From the NCBI GenBank assembly GCA_019236485.1, contig JAFAIY010000336.1, positions 1 through 14,780 of the forward strand: DNA of 14,780 nt. Reading direction: 5' to 3'. Below, in pieces: positions 6,443 through 14,457 of this stretch. The position numbers were made by a program, and so were the translations under genes. The DNA is from Comamonas sp. (GTDB lineage: Bacteria; Pseudomonadota; Gammaproteobacteria; Burkholderiales; Burkholderiaceae_C). The notes below the pieces were generated by a model that saw only the letters and a list, made by a program, of their open reading frames with translations, searched no databases and was not told where the DNA came from. Position 1 is the stretch's first letter. Each line of letters opens with the position of its first letter.

Positions 6443-7720
6443 TCAGAGATCTTCGGTGGCCAGGCTGTCGGCCCAGCTCAGCGCCTGCAGATGCGCCCAG
6501 TTGACCTGGTGGTTGGACAGCTGCAGTGCATTGGCCGCGCGCGCAAAGGCCGCGTCGTCGCCGGACTCGCAGGCGCGGGTCAGCTCCAGGAAGGGCGCGA
6601 ACACGCCCTGGTTATGCACCAGCGCATCCACGATGGACTGGGGCAGGGCCACGGATTCCAGGGCCTTGGCCATGGGCTGGTTCAGCATCACGTCCAGCAG
6701 CGAGAACACGCCGACCACGAAGGCGTGGTCGCTTTCCTCGGGGGGCAGCAGCTCGGCCGACAGCAGCTCCATCAGGCGGCCGCGCACCACGGCGGTCTGG
6801 CCCACGGCCGGCGGCATGCCGCCGACCCGCGAGGTGGTCAGCAGCAGCGCCGCCCAGCGGAACAGCTTCTTGAGGCCCAGAATCATCACTGCGTGGCGGA
6901 ACGAGGTGATCTCGCAGGACAGGCCGAAGCCCGAGCTGTTGATGAAGCGCAGCAGATTGAAGGACAGGGTCGGGTCCTTCTTGAGCAGCTCCTCGATCTC
7001 TTCGGTGCTGGCCTGCTGGCGCACCAGATTGATGAGCTGGATGATGGTGGCCTGGGTGGGGCGTATGGTGCGCGCCTGCACCTGCTGGGGCTGGGCGAAC
7101 CAGAAGCCCTGGAACAGCTTGACGCCCAGGGCATGCATGCGCTCGAACTGCTCGGCGGTCTCCACTTTTTCCGCCACCACCTGGGCGCGGGTATGGGACT
7201 GGGCCAGCTTTACCAGCTTCTCGGCATGCTCAAGCGCAAAAGCCTGCATGTCCAGCTTGACGAAGGAAGCCATGGACATCCAGGACGCATAGCTGCTGCG
7301 CAGCAGGTTCTGGTCGAAGGCCAGCCTGAAGCCGCGCTGGCGCAGGGCCTCGAAGACCGGCAGGCAGGCGTCTATGTCCTGCTGGCTGGCGTCTGCGGCC
7401 AGGGGCGGCACTTCCAGCACCACGCGGTCGGGGTGGATCAGCTCCAGATGCGCGCCGCTCAGGCTCTCGTGCGTGCAGTTGATGAAGACGGTCTTCTTGC
7501 CCACCAGGGCCTCGGCCCCCGCATAGGACAGGGCGTTGAACAGCAGCGCGGCATCGGAGGCCGCGGTATGGGCGTGGGCGGCCGTGGAGCGGTCGAACAG
7601 CTCGTAGCCGTAGACATCCCGCTTTTCATCCACGATGGGCTGGCGCGCAATGCAGGCGACATTGGTGTCGTCCGCTTCGGCGGCGGGAGCTTGGGTAGGG
7701 TTGTTGTCTGAAGTATCCAT
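6443..7720 (-). CDS. EAL-like/HDOD signalling protein, paralogue A
   Basis: The product is a 425-aa cytoplasmic two-domain protein of the YuxH type (degenerate EAL plus HDOD). The N-terminal EAL-like domain (about 22-215) has IARQPIVD, YELFDRS in place of EAL-x-R, FVNCTHESL (79-87), VLEVPPL (101-107), VKLDM (154-158), AEKVET (183-188) and QGFWFAQP (204-211). The DDFGTG loop needed by active c-di-GMP phosphodiesterases is replaced by AFDQNLL, so I infer no hydrolysis. The HDOD domain (about 222-400) includes LLKKDPTLSFNLLRFINSS and MILGLKKLFRWAALLL. The ATG at 7720 is preferred; an in-frame TTG at 7735 is the alternative, and no strong ribosome site is seen for either. It follows paralogue B by 33 bp on the same strand, so the two form an operon ending at the hairpin at 6374-6409. 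Such proteins usually act as signalling scaffolds in motility or surface behaviour; the exact role is unknown. Confidence 0.88.
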   Translation of the reverse strand: MDTSDNNPTQAPAAEADDTNVACIARQPIVDEKRDVYGYELFDRSTAAHAHTAASDAALLFNALSYAGAEALVGKKTVFINCTHESLSGAHLELIHPDRVVLEVPPLAADASQQDIDACLPVFEALRQRGFRLAFDQNLLRSSYASWMSMASFVKLDMQAFALEHAEKLVKLAQSHTRAQVVAEKVETAEQFERMHALGVKLFQGFWFAQPQQVQARTIRPTQATIIQLINLVRQQASTEEIEELLKKDPTLSFNLLRFINSSGFGLSCEITSFRHAVMILGLKKLFRWAALLLTTSRVGGMPPAVGQTAVVRGRLMELLSAELLPPEESDHAFVVGVFSLLDVMLNQPMAKALESVALPQSIVDALVHNQGVFAPFLELTRACESGDDAAFARAANALQLSNHQVNWAHLQALSWADSLATEDL

Positions 7721-7753
7721 GATCGGCAAAGGCAAAAGGTGGACGACAGGCGT

Positions 7754-9022
7754 TCAGGACTCTACGTCGGACAGGCAATCGGTCCAGTTCAGGGCCTGCA
7801 GATGGGCGTTGTTGATCTGCTGGTGGTCCAGACGCAGGCTGAAGGCGCTGCGGTCGAACTGGTCGTGGTCGTGACTCTCGCAGGCCTGGGCCAGCATCAG
7901 CAGCTCGCCCAGAATGCCTTCGTGGCGCAGCACGGCGCCCGAGACCGCCTCGGACACCGGAATCAGCGCCAGTGCCGCGGGCAGGGGCATGCCCAGCATG
8001 CGGTCCAGCATGGAGAACATGCCGCAGATGAACGCCAGATCGGCGTCGGTTTCGGTCAGCGAATGCTTGGCCAGCAGCTCCATCAGGCGGCCGCGGATGA
8101 CGGCGGTCTGGCCTACGGCCGGCGGCGGCCCGCCGTCGCGCGAGGCCGTGAGCAGCATGGCTGCCCAGCGGAACAGCTTGTTCAGGCCCAGCATCATCAC
8201 GGCCTGCTTGAAGGAGGTGATTTCGCGGTGGGCGCCAAAGCTGGCGGAATTGATCAGGCGCAGCAGATTGAAGGCCAGGGCCGCATCCTTCTTCAGCACC
8301 TCCTCGATGGCGTCGGTGCTGGCCTGCTGGCGCACCAGGGCCAGCAGCTGGATGATGCTTTGCTGCGTGGGCGTGAGCAGGCGTGTCTGCATGACCGTGG
8401 GCCGGGCAAACCAGAAGCCCTGGAACAGGCTTATGCCCAGGCGCTGCGCCAGCTCATGCTGCTGGGCGCTTTCGACTTTTTCGGCAATCAGCTCGGCATG
8501 GGTGTGGCGGTTGGCAAAATTGACCAGCACCGTGAGCTGGCCCGGCGCCAGCACGGAAAGATCGATCTTGATGTAGTCGGCCAGCGGCAGCCAGGCCGCA
8601 TAGACCGATTCCAGCACCGTGTGGTTGAAGGCCAGGTGAAAGCCCTGGGCCTTGAGCGCCTGCAGCGTGGGCAGGCGTGCCGCGACCTCGCGCACGGCCG
8701 CATGGCCCAGCGGCGGAATTTCCAGCACCACCTTGTCGGCGGGCAACAGCTCCAGGTGCTCGCCCGTCAGGCCCTCATGCGTGCAGTTCACGAACATGAG
8801 CTTGGTGCCGACCAGGTCTTCCTCGCCCGCATGGGTGAGGGCCGCAAACACCAGCGTGGCGTCGGAGGCCATGGTGTGACCGTAAGGCGAGCGCGAACGG
8901 TTGAACAGCTCATAGCCGATGATCTGCTGCAGATCGTTGACTATGGGCTGCCGCGCAATCATGCCTTTGGACAGGTTGCGCGACGAGGCGAAGGCCGTGT
9001 CCTGTAGGGTGTGGTCACTCAT
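7754..9022 (-). CDS. EAL-like/HDOD signalling protein, paralogue B
   Basis: The product is a 422-aa paralogue of the downstream protein, with the same architecture and matching blocks throughout. The EAL-like domain (about 20-210) has MIARQPIV, GYELFNRS, FVNCTHEGL (77-85), VLEIPPL (99-105), IKIDL (151-155), AEKVES (180-185) and QGFWFARP (201-208). The catalytic DDFGTG loop is replaced by AFNHTVLES. The HDOD part has LLKKDAALAFNLLRLINSA, ITSFKQAVMMLGLNKLFRWAAMLL and PPAVGQTAVIRGRLMELL. Both paralogues end in a similar tail (HLQALxWxD). The ATG at 9022 gives MSDHTLQDT; an upstream in-frame ATG at 9094 would add 24 residues without domain similarity. It is the first gene of the presumed two-gene operon; its promoter should lie in 9023-9228. 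Confidence 0.88.
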   Translation of the reverse strand: MSDHTLQDTAFASSRNLSKGMIARQPIVNDLQQIIGYELFNRSRSPYGHTMASDATLVFAALTHAGEEDLVGTKLMFVNCTHEGLTGEHLELLPADKVVLEIPPLGHAAVREVAARLPTLQALKAQGFHLAFNHTVLESVYAAWLPLADYIKIDLSVLAPGQLTVLVNFANRHTHAELIAEKVESAQQHELAQRLGISLFQGFWFARPTVMQTRLLTPTQQSIIQLLALVRQQASTDAIEEVLKKDAALAFNLLRLINSASFGAHREITSFKQAVMMLGLNKLFRWAAMLLTASRDGGPPPAVGQTAVIRGRLMELLAKHSLTETDADLAFICGMFSMLDRMLGMPLPAALALIPVSEAVSGAVLRHEGILGELLMLAQACESHDHDQFDRSAFSLRLDHQQINNAHLQALNWTDCLSDVES

Positions 9023-9228
9023 TGGGTGCGAGAAGCCTGGTTGTAAAAAATGAAGTTTTCTGCTTGTTATTGTAAGAAGGCCAGCGCCGATCATAGTGTC
9101 AGATTCCGCCGCTCATGGCTTCGCCGGGCGGGTGCGGAGGCTGGAGCGCCGCGCTTGAATCCGGTCTTGATGCGGGTCAAGATCCGGGGGCCGGCCGGCA
9201 AGCCGCCCGCAGCCTGCATTATGGGCGC
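9023..9228. other. Intergenic region between DUF455 gene and EAL/HDOD operon
   Basis: This 206-bp gap separates same-strand genes. A minus-strand TACAAT box (complement of 9069-9074) lies 47 bases upstream of the paralogue B start in an AT-rich patch and could be a -10, but I see no good -35 at 16-18 bp. A dyad at 9161-9187 pairs CCGGTCTTGA with TCAAGA-t-CCGG (one bulged base, 6-base loop). It has no U-run, so I do not call it a terminator. The DUF455 gene has no clear terminator. Confidence 0.45.
9161..9187. repeat. Inverted repeat, 10 paired bases with one bulge
   Basis: CCGGTCTTGA (9161-9170) and TCAAGA plus CCGG (9177-9182 and 9184-9187) pair around the loop tgcggg. It lies between the DUF455 stop and the EAL/HDOD operon. 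It could be an operator, an RNA hairpin protecting the 3' end of the DUF455 message, or chance in a GC-rich gap. Confidence 0.4.
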
Positions 9229-10035
9229 TCAGATCTGCTGCAGCCAGGCGATTTCGGTGGCCGTAAAGCCCGCAGCGCGGCGCGCGCGCTCGTTGAACGG
9301 CGGGCGCAGGCGCGGCGCTTCGTAGCGGGCGGTCAGCTCCAGGTAGAGCGGCTCGGGGTCCAGGCCGTGCTTCTCGCACAGCCAGCGGTACCAGTGGTTG
9401 CCTATGGCCACATGGCCGACTTCCTCGCGCAGGATGATGTCCAGAATGTCGCAGGCCGCGAGTGCATCAGGCGCGTGGGTGTTGCGCAGCTTGTTCTGGA
9501 TCTGCGGCGTGGCATCCAGGCCGCGTGCCTCCAGCGTTCTGGGCACCAGGGCCATGCGCGCCACGATGTCGTCCGCAGTCTTCTCGCACATGGTCCACAG
9601 GCCCTGGTGGGCCGGGTAGTCGCCATAGTCCTGGCCATGGTGCTCGCGCAGATGCTCACGCAACAGGCGGAAGTGCTTGGCCTCCTCGGCCGCCACCTGC
9701 AGCCAGTCGTGATAGTACTGCTGGGGCATGCCGTCAAAACGCCAGATGGCGTCCAGCGCCAGGTTGATGGCGTTGAACTCGATATGCGCTATGGCGTGGA
9801 TCAGCACGGCCCGGCCTTCGGGCGTGGCGGGGGAGCGGCGCGCCACCGCCGTATGGTGCTTGAGCTCGGGCCTGGCCGGGCGACCCGGCAGCTCGGATTC
9901 GGGCAGCGTCGGCACCGGTGCCTGGTCTGCTATTGAATAGAGAGCTTTTTGCGCATGCAGGTCAATGGCTGCAGCGGCTTTTTGCTCGGGATCGGAAAAG
10001 CACAAGACCTCTAGTGCGCGGTGACGTAACTCCAT
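9229..10035 (-). CDS. DUF455 ferritin-like (di-iron) protein
   Basis: The product is a 268-aa protein of the DUF455 group (COG2833), a ferritin-like four-helix fold. Probable iron ligands are in AIAHIEFNAI (His84, Glu86), AAEEAKHFRLL (Glu117/118, His121) and LREEVGHVAIG (Glu204/205, His208), spaced as in di-iron carboxylate enzymes such as MiaE. No reaction is established for the group to my knowledge, so I assign only the fold. The N-terminal part (about 17-36, AAAAIDLHAQKALYSIAD) is encoded by an AT-rich stretch resembling the dispersed repeat and may be dispensable. The start at 10035 is the first ATG; the -10-like TAGAAT on this strand lies only seven bases upstream, which would give a nearly leaderless message. 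The gene is divergent from the gamma-carbonic anhydrase gene by 52 bp. Confidence 0.82.
   Translation of the reverse strand: MELRHRALEVLCFSDPEQKAAAAIDLHAQKALYSIADQAPVPTLPESELPGRPARPELKHHTAVARRSPATPEGRAVLIHAIAHIEFNAINLALDAIWRFDGMPQQYYHDWLQVAAEEAKHFRLLREHLREHHGQDYGDYPAHQGLWTMCEKTADDIVARMALVPRTLEARGLDATPQIQNKLRNTHAPDALAACDILDIILREEVGHVAIGNHWYRWLCEKHGLDPEPLYLELTARYEAPRLRPPFNERARRAAGFTATEIAWLQQI
9928..9985 (+). repeat. AT-rich repeat-like segment inside the DUF455 gene, copy 2
   Basis: The plus strand reads TGCTATTGAATAGAGAGC then a T-run, GCGCATGCAG and GTCAATGGC. It shares TGCTATT, an AT-rich stretch, an AGC and a GCGC with copy 1 at 2108, in the same order and similar spacing. It lies in the coding frame of the DUF455 gene (about residues 17-36 on the minus strand) without breaking it. 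Homology with the other copies is judged by eye only. Confidence 0.35.
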
Positions 10036-10087
10036 CCCTACAATTCTAGGTTCTCACGATAAACAGCAAACTACGGAGACAAAACAC
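10036..10087. promoter_or_regulatory. Overlapping divergent -10-like boxes, DUF455 gene / gamma-carbonic anhydrase gene
   Basis: The symmetric sequence TACAATTCTA (10039-10048) contains TACAAT on the plus strand (10039-10044) and TAGAAT on the minus strand (10048-10043). Plus-strand use would give a leader of about 37 bases with GGAG at 10075-10078, nine bases before ATG 10088. On the minus strand a TTGCTG (10069-10064) sits 15 bp from TAGAAT. No good plus-strand -35 is visible. Confidence 0.4.
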
Positions 10088-10612
10088 ATGGCTATTTACG
10101 AACTGGACGGTGTGGCACCCGATATCGACGCCTCCGCCTGGGTGGCCGGCAGTGCCGAGGTCGTGGGCCGCGTCAGGCTGGAGCGCGATGCCAGCGTCTG
10201 GTTCGGCACTGTGATCCGCGGCGACACCGAAAGCATCAGCATCGGCGCGGGCTCCAACATCCAGGACGCCAGCGTGCTGCATGCCGATTTCGGCAAACCG
10301 CTGGTCGTGGGTTGCAATGTGACGATTGGCCACCAAGTAATGCTCCATGGCTGCACCATAGGCGATGGCTCGCTCATCGGGATCGGTGCGGTGGTGCTCA
10401 ATGGCGCCAGGATCGGCCGGAACTGCCTGGTGGGCGCGGGCTCGCTGGTCACGGAGGGCAAGGAGTTCCCCGATGGCTCCATGATTCTGGGCAGCCCCGC
10501 CAAGGTGGTGCGCCAGCTCTCGCCCGAGCAGATCGAAGGTCTGCGCCAGAGTGCCAAAAACTATGTTGAAAATGCTCGCCGCTTCAAAAGCGGCTTGCGC
10601 AAGCTGGGCTGA
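10088..10612 (+). CDS. Gamma-carbonic anhydrase family protein (left-handed beta-helix)
   Basis: The product is a 174-aa protein with hexapeptide-repeat turns of a left-handed beta-helix (VRLERDASVWFGTVIRGD, ISIGAGSNIQD, CTIGDGSLIGIGAVVLNG, ARIGRNCLVGAGSLV) and a C-terminal helix. The three metal-binding histidines of gamma-carbonic anhydrases are present: His65 (SVLHAD), His82 and His87 (TIGHQVMLHGC). They come from adjacent subunits in the family's trimer. Members such as YrdA and PaaY-like proteins often show weak or no carbonic anhydrase activity, and some are thioesterases, so CO2 hydration is only possible. The start is supported by GGAG at 10075-10078. hslO follows 29 bases after the stop on the same strand, so the two are probably co-transcribed. 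Confidence 0.9.
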   Translation: MAIYELDGVAPDIDASAWVAGSAEVVGRVRLERDASVWFGTVIRGDTESISIGAGSNIQDASVLHADFGKPLVVGCNVTIGHQVMLHGCTIGDGSLIGIGAVVLNGARIGRNCLVGAGSLVTEGKEFPDGSMILGSPAKVVRQLSPEQIEGLRQSAKNYVENARRFKSGLRKLG

Positions 10613-10641
10613 ACGCCCGGCCTTTTACCGGAACCCTTAGC

Positions 10642-11649
10642 GTGTCTGAACTGCATAAATTCATTTTTGACGGCCTGCCCGTGCGCGGCGCCATCGTCCG
10701 TCTGACCGACGCCTGGCAGGAGATCCTGCAGCGCCGTGAGGGCAACAACGAAACCGGAGCCTATCCGCAAGCCGTGAGCGCCCTGTTGGGCGAGATGACG
10801 GCCGCCGGCGTGCTGATGCAGTCCAATATCAAGTTCAACGGCGCGCTGGTGTTCCAGATCATGGGCGACGGCCCCGTCAAGCTGGCCGTGACCGAGGTCC
10901 AGTCCGATCTGCGCCTGCGCACCACGGCCTCGCTGGTCGGCGATGCCGATCTGCCCCTGCAGGGGCAGCTGGCGCCGCTGGCCTCGCTGGTCAATGTGCG
11001 TGGCGCGGGCCGCTGCGCCGTCACGCTGGACCCCAAGGACCGCCTGCCGGGTCAGCAGCCCTATCAGGGCGTGGTGCCGCTGAACCATGTGGACGGACGC
11101 AGGTTCGAACGCCTCTCGGATGCGCTGCAGTTCTACATGCTGCAGTCCGAACAGCTCGACACCGTGATGGTGCTGGCCGCCAACGACAAGATTGCCGCGG
11201 GCCTGATGGTGCAGCGCATGCCGGTGAAGGGCGAGGCCAATCTGGCCGCCGCAACGGAAAGCGGCGCGACCGAGCAGGACGCCCTGGGCCTGAACGAGGA
11301 ATACAACCGCATCGCCACGCTGGCTGCCAGCCTGACTCAGGACGAGTTGCTGAGCCTGGATGTGGAAACCATTCTGCGGCGCCTGTTCTGGGAGGAAAAG
11401 CTGCTGCGCTTTGCGCCCCAGGCCGATGAGCAGGCCCCGCGCTTTGCCTGCACCTGCAGCCGCGAGCGTGTCTCGGCCATGCTGACCTCGCTGGGCGAGG
11501 AAGAGGTGGACTCCATCATTGCCGAGCGCGGCAGGATAGAGGTGGGCTGCGACTTCTGCGGCCAGCAGTATGACTTCGACGCCATAGACGCTGCGCGCCT
11601 GTTCACACAGGTGGAAAAGCAGCCGCCCAGCTCCAGCGTGGTGCAGTGA
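10642..11649 (+). CDS. hslO: Redox-regulated chaperone Hsp33
   Basis: The product is a 335-aa cytoplasmic holdase that is switched on by oxidation. The N-terminal substrate-binding domain starts SELHKFIFDGLPVRGAIVRL, with GAGRCAVTLDPKDRLPGQQPYQGVVPL in the middle (split here only as family landmarks). The C-terminal redox switch has the four zinc cysteines as CxC (Cys270, Cys272 in FACTCSRERV) and CxxC (Cys303, Cys306 in GCDFCGQQY), the family hallmark. The start is GTG at 10642, which gives the conserved N-terminus; the ribosome site is weak. Length is slightly above the 290-300 aa of the E. coli protein, with extra residues around 190-215. The stop abuts the convergent gene with no spacer (TGATCA, 11647-11652). 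Confidence 0.95.
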   Translation: MSELHKFIFDGLPVRGAIVRLTDAWQEILQRREGNNETGAYPQAVSALLGEMTAAGVLMQSNIKFNGALVFQIMGDGPVKLAVTEVQSDLRLRTTASLVGDADLPLQGQLAPLASLVNVRGAGRCAVTLDPKDRLPGQQPYQGVVPLNHVDGRRFERLSDALQFYMLQSEQLDTVMVLAANDKIAAGLMVQRMPVKGEANLAAATESGATEQDALGLNEEYNRIATLAASLTQDELLSLDVETILRRLFWEEKLLRFAPQADEQAPRFACTCSRERVSAMLTSLGEEEVDSIIAERGRIEVGCDFCGQQYDFDAIDAARLFTQVEKQPPSSSVVQ

Positions 11650-12138
11650 TCAGGCCTGGGCGCTGCGCCGCAGCGCCTCGAACAGCGCCTGTTCGCAAGC
11701 CGGATCGCCGCACTGCTCGCAGCTTGGGCGCCGCATGCGGGCGCTGGGTCTCCAGGGGTTTTGCGCTGAAATCCAGTCCCAGTCGGCGTTAGATGCTATG
11801 GATTTAAGGGATTCTGCGAGCTGTTGCCATTGCGCGGCAGGCTTGCCGTAAAGCATCACATAGGCCTGACCGGCCGCGCCCAGCTGCGCGCGCCAGAGGC
11901 CGATCTGCCGGGCCACGGCCGGATCGGGGTCGGCCTCGCGCCAGTCCTGGCCCAATACATAAACGAGGGCATCGCGCGGCCAGGACTCGGCCGGCTGCGG
12001 CGCCAGGCATTGCCAGGGTGGCAGTCTGTTCTCGCCTGCGGCCTGCTGCCGGGCCTGCAGCAGCGCATGGGCCATGCCACGCGCCAGCGCATGCGGCGCG
12101 CCCAGCAGAACCACGCAGGGCAGTTGCCGGGCCGTCAT
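11650..12138 (-). CDS. Conserved hypothetical protein with C-terminal Cys cluster
   Basis: The product is a 162-aa soluble protein that I cannot name. It starts RQLPCVVLLGAPHALARGMA, which resembles a beta-strand and loop opening, includes DALVYVLGQDW and QAYVMLYGKP, and ends with RPSCEQCGDPACEQALFEALR. The three cysteines (140, 143, 148) plus acidic residues suggest a metal or iron-sulfur site. There is no signal peptide or membrane segment. The ATG at 12138 has AGGAG seven to eight bases upstream. Proteins of similar ending, as I recall, sit beside ftsB in other Comamonadaceae. It is the last gene of the eno-ftsB strand, 63 bp after ftsB with a hairpin in between, so it may share that transcript. 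Residues about 109-116 (LKSIASNA) are encoded by an AT-rich, repeat-like patch. Confidence 0.7.
   Translation of the reverse strand: MTARQLPCVVLLGAPHALARGMAHALLQARQQAAGENRLPPWQCLAPQPAESWPRDALVYVLGQDWREADPDPAVARQIGLWRAQLGAAGQAYVMLYGKPAAQWQQLAESLKSIASNADWDWISAQNPWRPSARMRRPSCEQCGDPACEQALFEALRRSAQA
11793..11830 (+). repeat. Possible degenerate AT-rich repeat segment inside a gene, copy 3
   Basis: ATGCTATGGATTTAAGGG (11793-11810), followed by AGCTGTTGCC, is markedly AT-richer than the surrounding gene. It begins with the same GCTAT as copies 1 and 2. Similarity beyond the first bases is weak, so this copy is uncertain. It lies in frame in the Cys-cluster gene. Confidence 0.2.
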
Positions 12139-12157
12139 GCGGCAGCTCCTGGAACGG

Positions 12158-12182
12158 CAAAGCCAGCGCAAGGCTGGCTTTG
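12158..12182 (-). terminator. Hairpin between ftsB and the Cys-cluster gene
   Basis: CAAAGCCAGC (12158-12167) and GCTGGCTTTG (12173-12182) form a perfect 10-bp stem with a 5-base loop, 20 bases downstream of the ftsB stop and 20 bases upstream of the next start. On the minus strand the arm ends in TTTG with no long U-run. It may be a weak terminator or attenuator that lowers read-through from ftsB, or a mRNA-stabilising structure. Confidence 0.5.
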
Positions 12183-12201
12183 GAATCGCCGGGTCAGGGG
12201 T

Positions 12202-12480
12202 TCAGCGTTTGGAGACCTGAATGAAGATCTCATTGGCCTTGACCATGCCCAGCTCGTAGCGGGCTTTTTCTTCCACCGTAGACAGGCCGTCCTTCAGGTC
12301 GTTGACCTCGGACTCCAGTCTGTCGTTCTCGGACTTTTCCAGGGCATTGGCTGCGTACTGATCCTTGATCTGCTGCTGCAGCTCCTGGACATAGGCCATG
12401 CTGCCATGGCCCAGCCAGAGTTGGGCATGAATGGCAGCCAGCAAGGCAAGCAAGACGACACAGACGACGCGATTGACCAT
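12202..12480 (-). CDS. ftsB: Cell division protein FtsB
   Basis: The product is a 92-aa bitopic inner-membrane protein that forms the FtsQLB complex linking early and late divisome stages. A short cytoplasmic Met-Val-Asn-Arg is followed by a membrane segment at about 5-23 (VVCVVLLALLAAIHAQLWL). A heptad-rich periplasmic coiled coil follows (about 30-68, QELQQQIKDQYAANALEKS and so on), then ARYELGMVKANEIF (73-86), the family landmark. Length fits (about 90-105). The start is ATG 12480; further upstream in-frame starts to 12501 add residues before the membrane segment. An AGG-containing ribosome site precedes it. It follows eno by 76 bp on the same strand, the same order as in many proteobacteria. 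Confidence 0.92.
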   Translation of the reverse strand: MVNRVVCVVLLALLAAIHAQLWLGHGSMAYVQELQQQIKDQYAANALEKSENDRLESEVNDLKDGLSTVEEKARYELGMVKANEIFIQVSKR

Positions 12481-12556
12481 AGAAAAGCCTGATGAAAACA
12501 AAACAGGCGCCGCGCACCGCCGACCGGCTTGCGAGCGCCTGCTTCAGTCCCGCACT

Positions 12557-13945
<1,389 letters not shown>

Positions 13946-14061
13946 TGGTGAAGCCGGTTGCCTTCCGTCTGCTGCGCGCGCCATGCACGCGATCAGTATG
14001 AAAGAGGCCGCGGCGGCTATTGTGCACAAATTTGACAGGCCGCTTTAGCCTTGACGTGATG

Positions 14062-14101
14062 CTGTAATCGAGTTTCATCTTTTGTGAAACAGCGGTTACA
14101 G
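14062..14101. repeat. Nested inverted repeat upstream of eno
   Basis: The outer arms CTGTAA (14062-14067) and TTACAG (14096-14101) enclose the inner arms GTTTCA (14072-14077) and TGAAAC (14085-14090) with a 7-base loop. The unpaired parts are four and five bases. Read as an inverted repeat, CTGTAAyCG..GTTTCA occurs in both orientations. It is either an operator or a hairpin at the eno promoter. There is no U-run, so a terminator is unlikely. Confidence 0.55.
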
Positions 14102-14112
14102 GCTCCTGGCGC

Positions 14113-14153
14113 AAAAAAGGCATGACGCCACGGTTTGTCGTGTCCGTCATGCC
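14113..14153 (-). terminator. Rho-independent terminator after the DUF1330 gene
   Basis: GGCATGACG (14119-14127) and CGTCATGCC (14145-14153) form a 9-bp stem, extended inside by CACG/CGTG (14129-14132 and 14139-14142). On the minus strand it is followed by six U (complement of 14113-14118). It lies 12 bases after the DUF1330 stop and separates that gene, and kdsA upstream of it, from eno. Confidence 0.9.
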
Positions 14154-14164
14154 GTCTCATTCGC

Positions 14165-14455
14165 TCAGACGCCTTCGATGGCGATCATGCGCATGATGGC
14201 CGCGCCATCGCGGGCCTGGCGCGCCTTGCGGTATTCGGGCGAGTCGTGGAAGGCCCTGGCAGCTTCGAAACTGGGAAACTTCAGCACCACCACGCGCTCC
14301 GGAGCCCAGTCACCTTCGAGGACTGCGACCTGGCCGCCGCGCACGCAGACCTCGGCGCCATGCACCTGCATGGCCTCGGTGCTCCACTTGCGGTACTCGG
14401 CGTACTGCTCGGGCTTGGTGACATCCACGTGGGCAATGATGTAGCCGCTGGCCAT
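14165..14455 (-). CDS. DUF1330 family protein (dimeric alpha-beta barrel)
   Basis: The product is a 96-aa small cytoplasmic protein with DUF1330 features: GYIIAHVDVTKPEQYAEY (4-21), VLEGDWAPERVVVLKFPS (about 45-62) and the end motif FHDSPEYRKARQARDGAA (69-86). This is a ferredoxin-like fold related to EthD and antibiotic-monooxygenase proteins. No catalytic activity is established for the group. The start at 14455 lies two bases after the kdsA stop, with GGAG inside the end of kdsA eight bases upstream, so translation is probably coupled to kdsA. A strong terminator follows. The association with kdsA and eno is recurrent in Comamonadaceae as I recall, but its role in lipopolysaccharide metabolism is not shown. 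Confidence 0.88.
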   Translation of the reverse strand: MASGYIIAHVDVTKPEQYAEYRKWSTEAMQVHGAEVCVRGGQVAVLEGDWAPERVVVLKFPSFEAARAFHDSPEYRKARQARDGAAIMRMIAIEGV

Positions 14456-14457
14456 GC

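Noticed and set aside
6416..9007. Two long plus-strand open frames opposite the EAL/HDOD genes
   Set aside because: Both are antisense shadows. Their similarity to each other simply follows from the similarity of the paralogues on the other strand.
14020..14029. TTGTGCACAA palindrome as an FNR or CRP site
   Set aside because: It lacks the spacing and half-sites of either (TTGAT-N4-ATCAA, TGTGA-N6-TCACA); a 10-bp palindrome alone is weak evidence.
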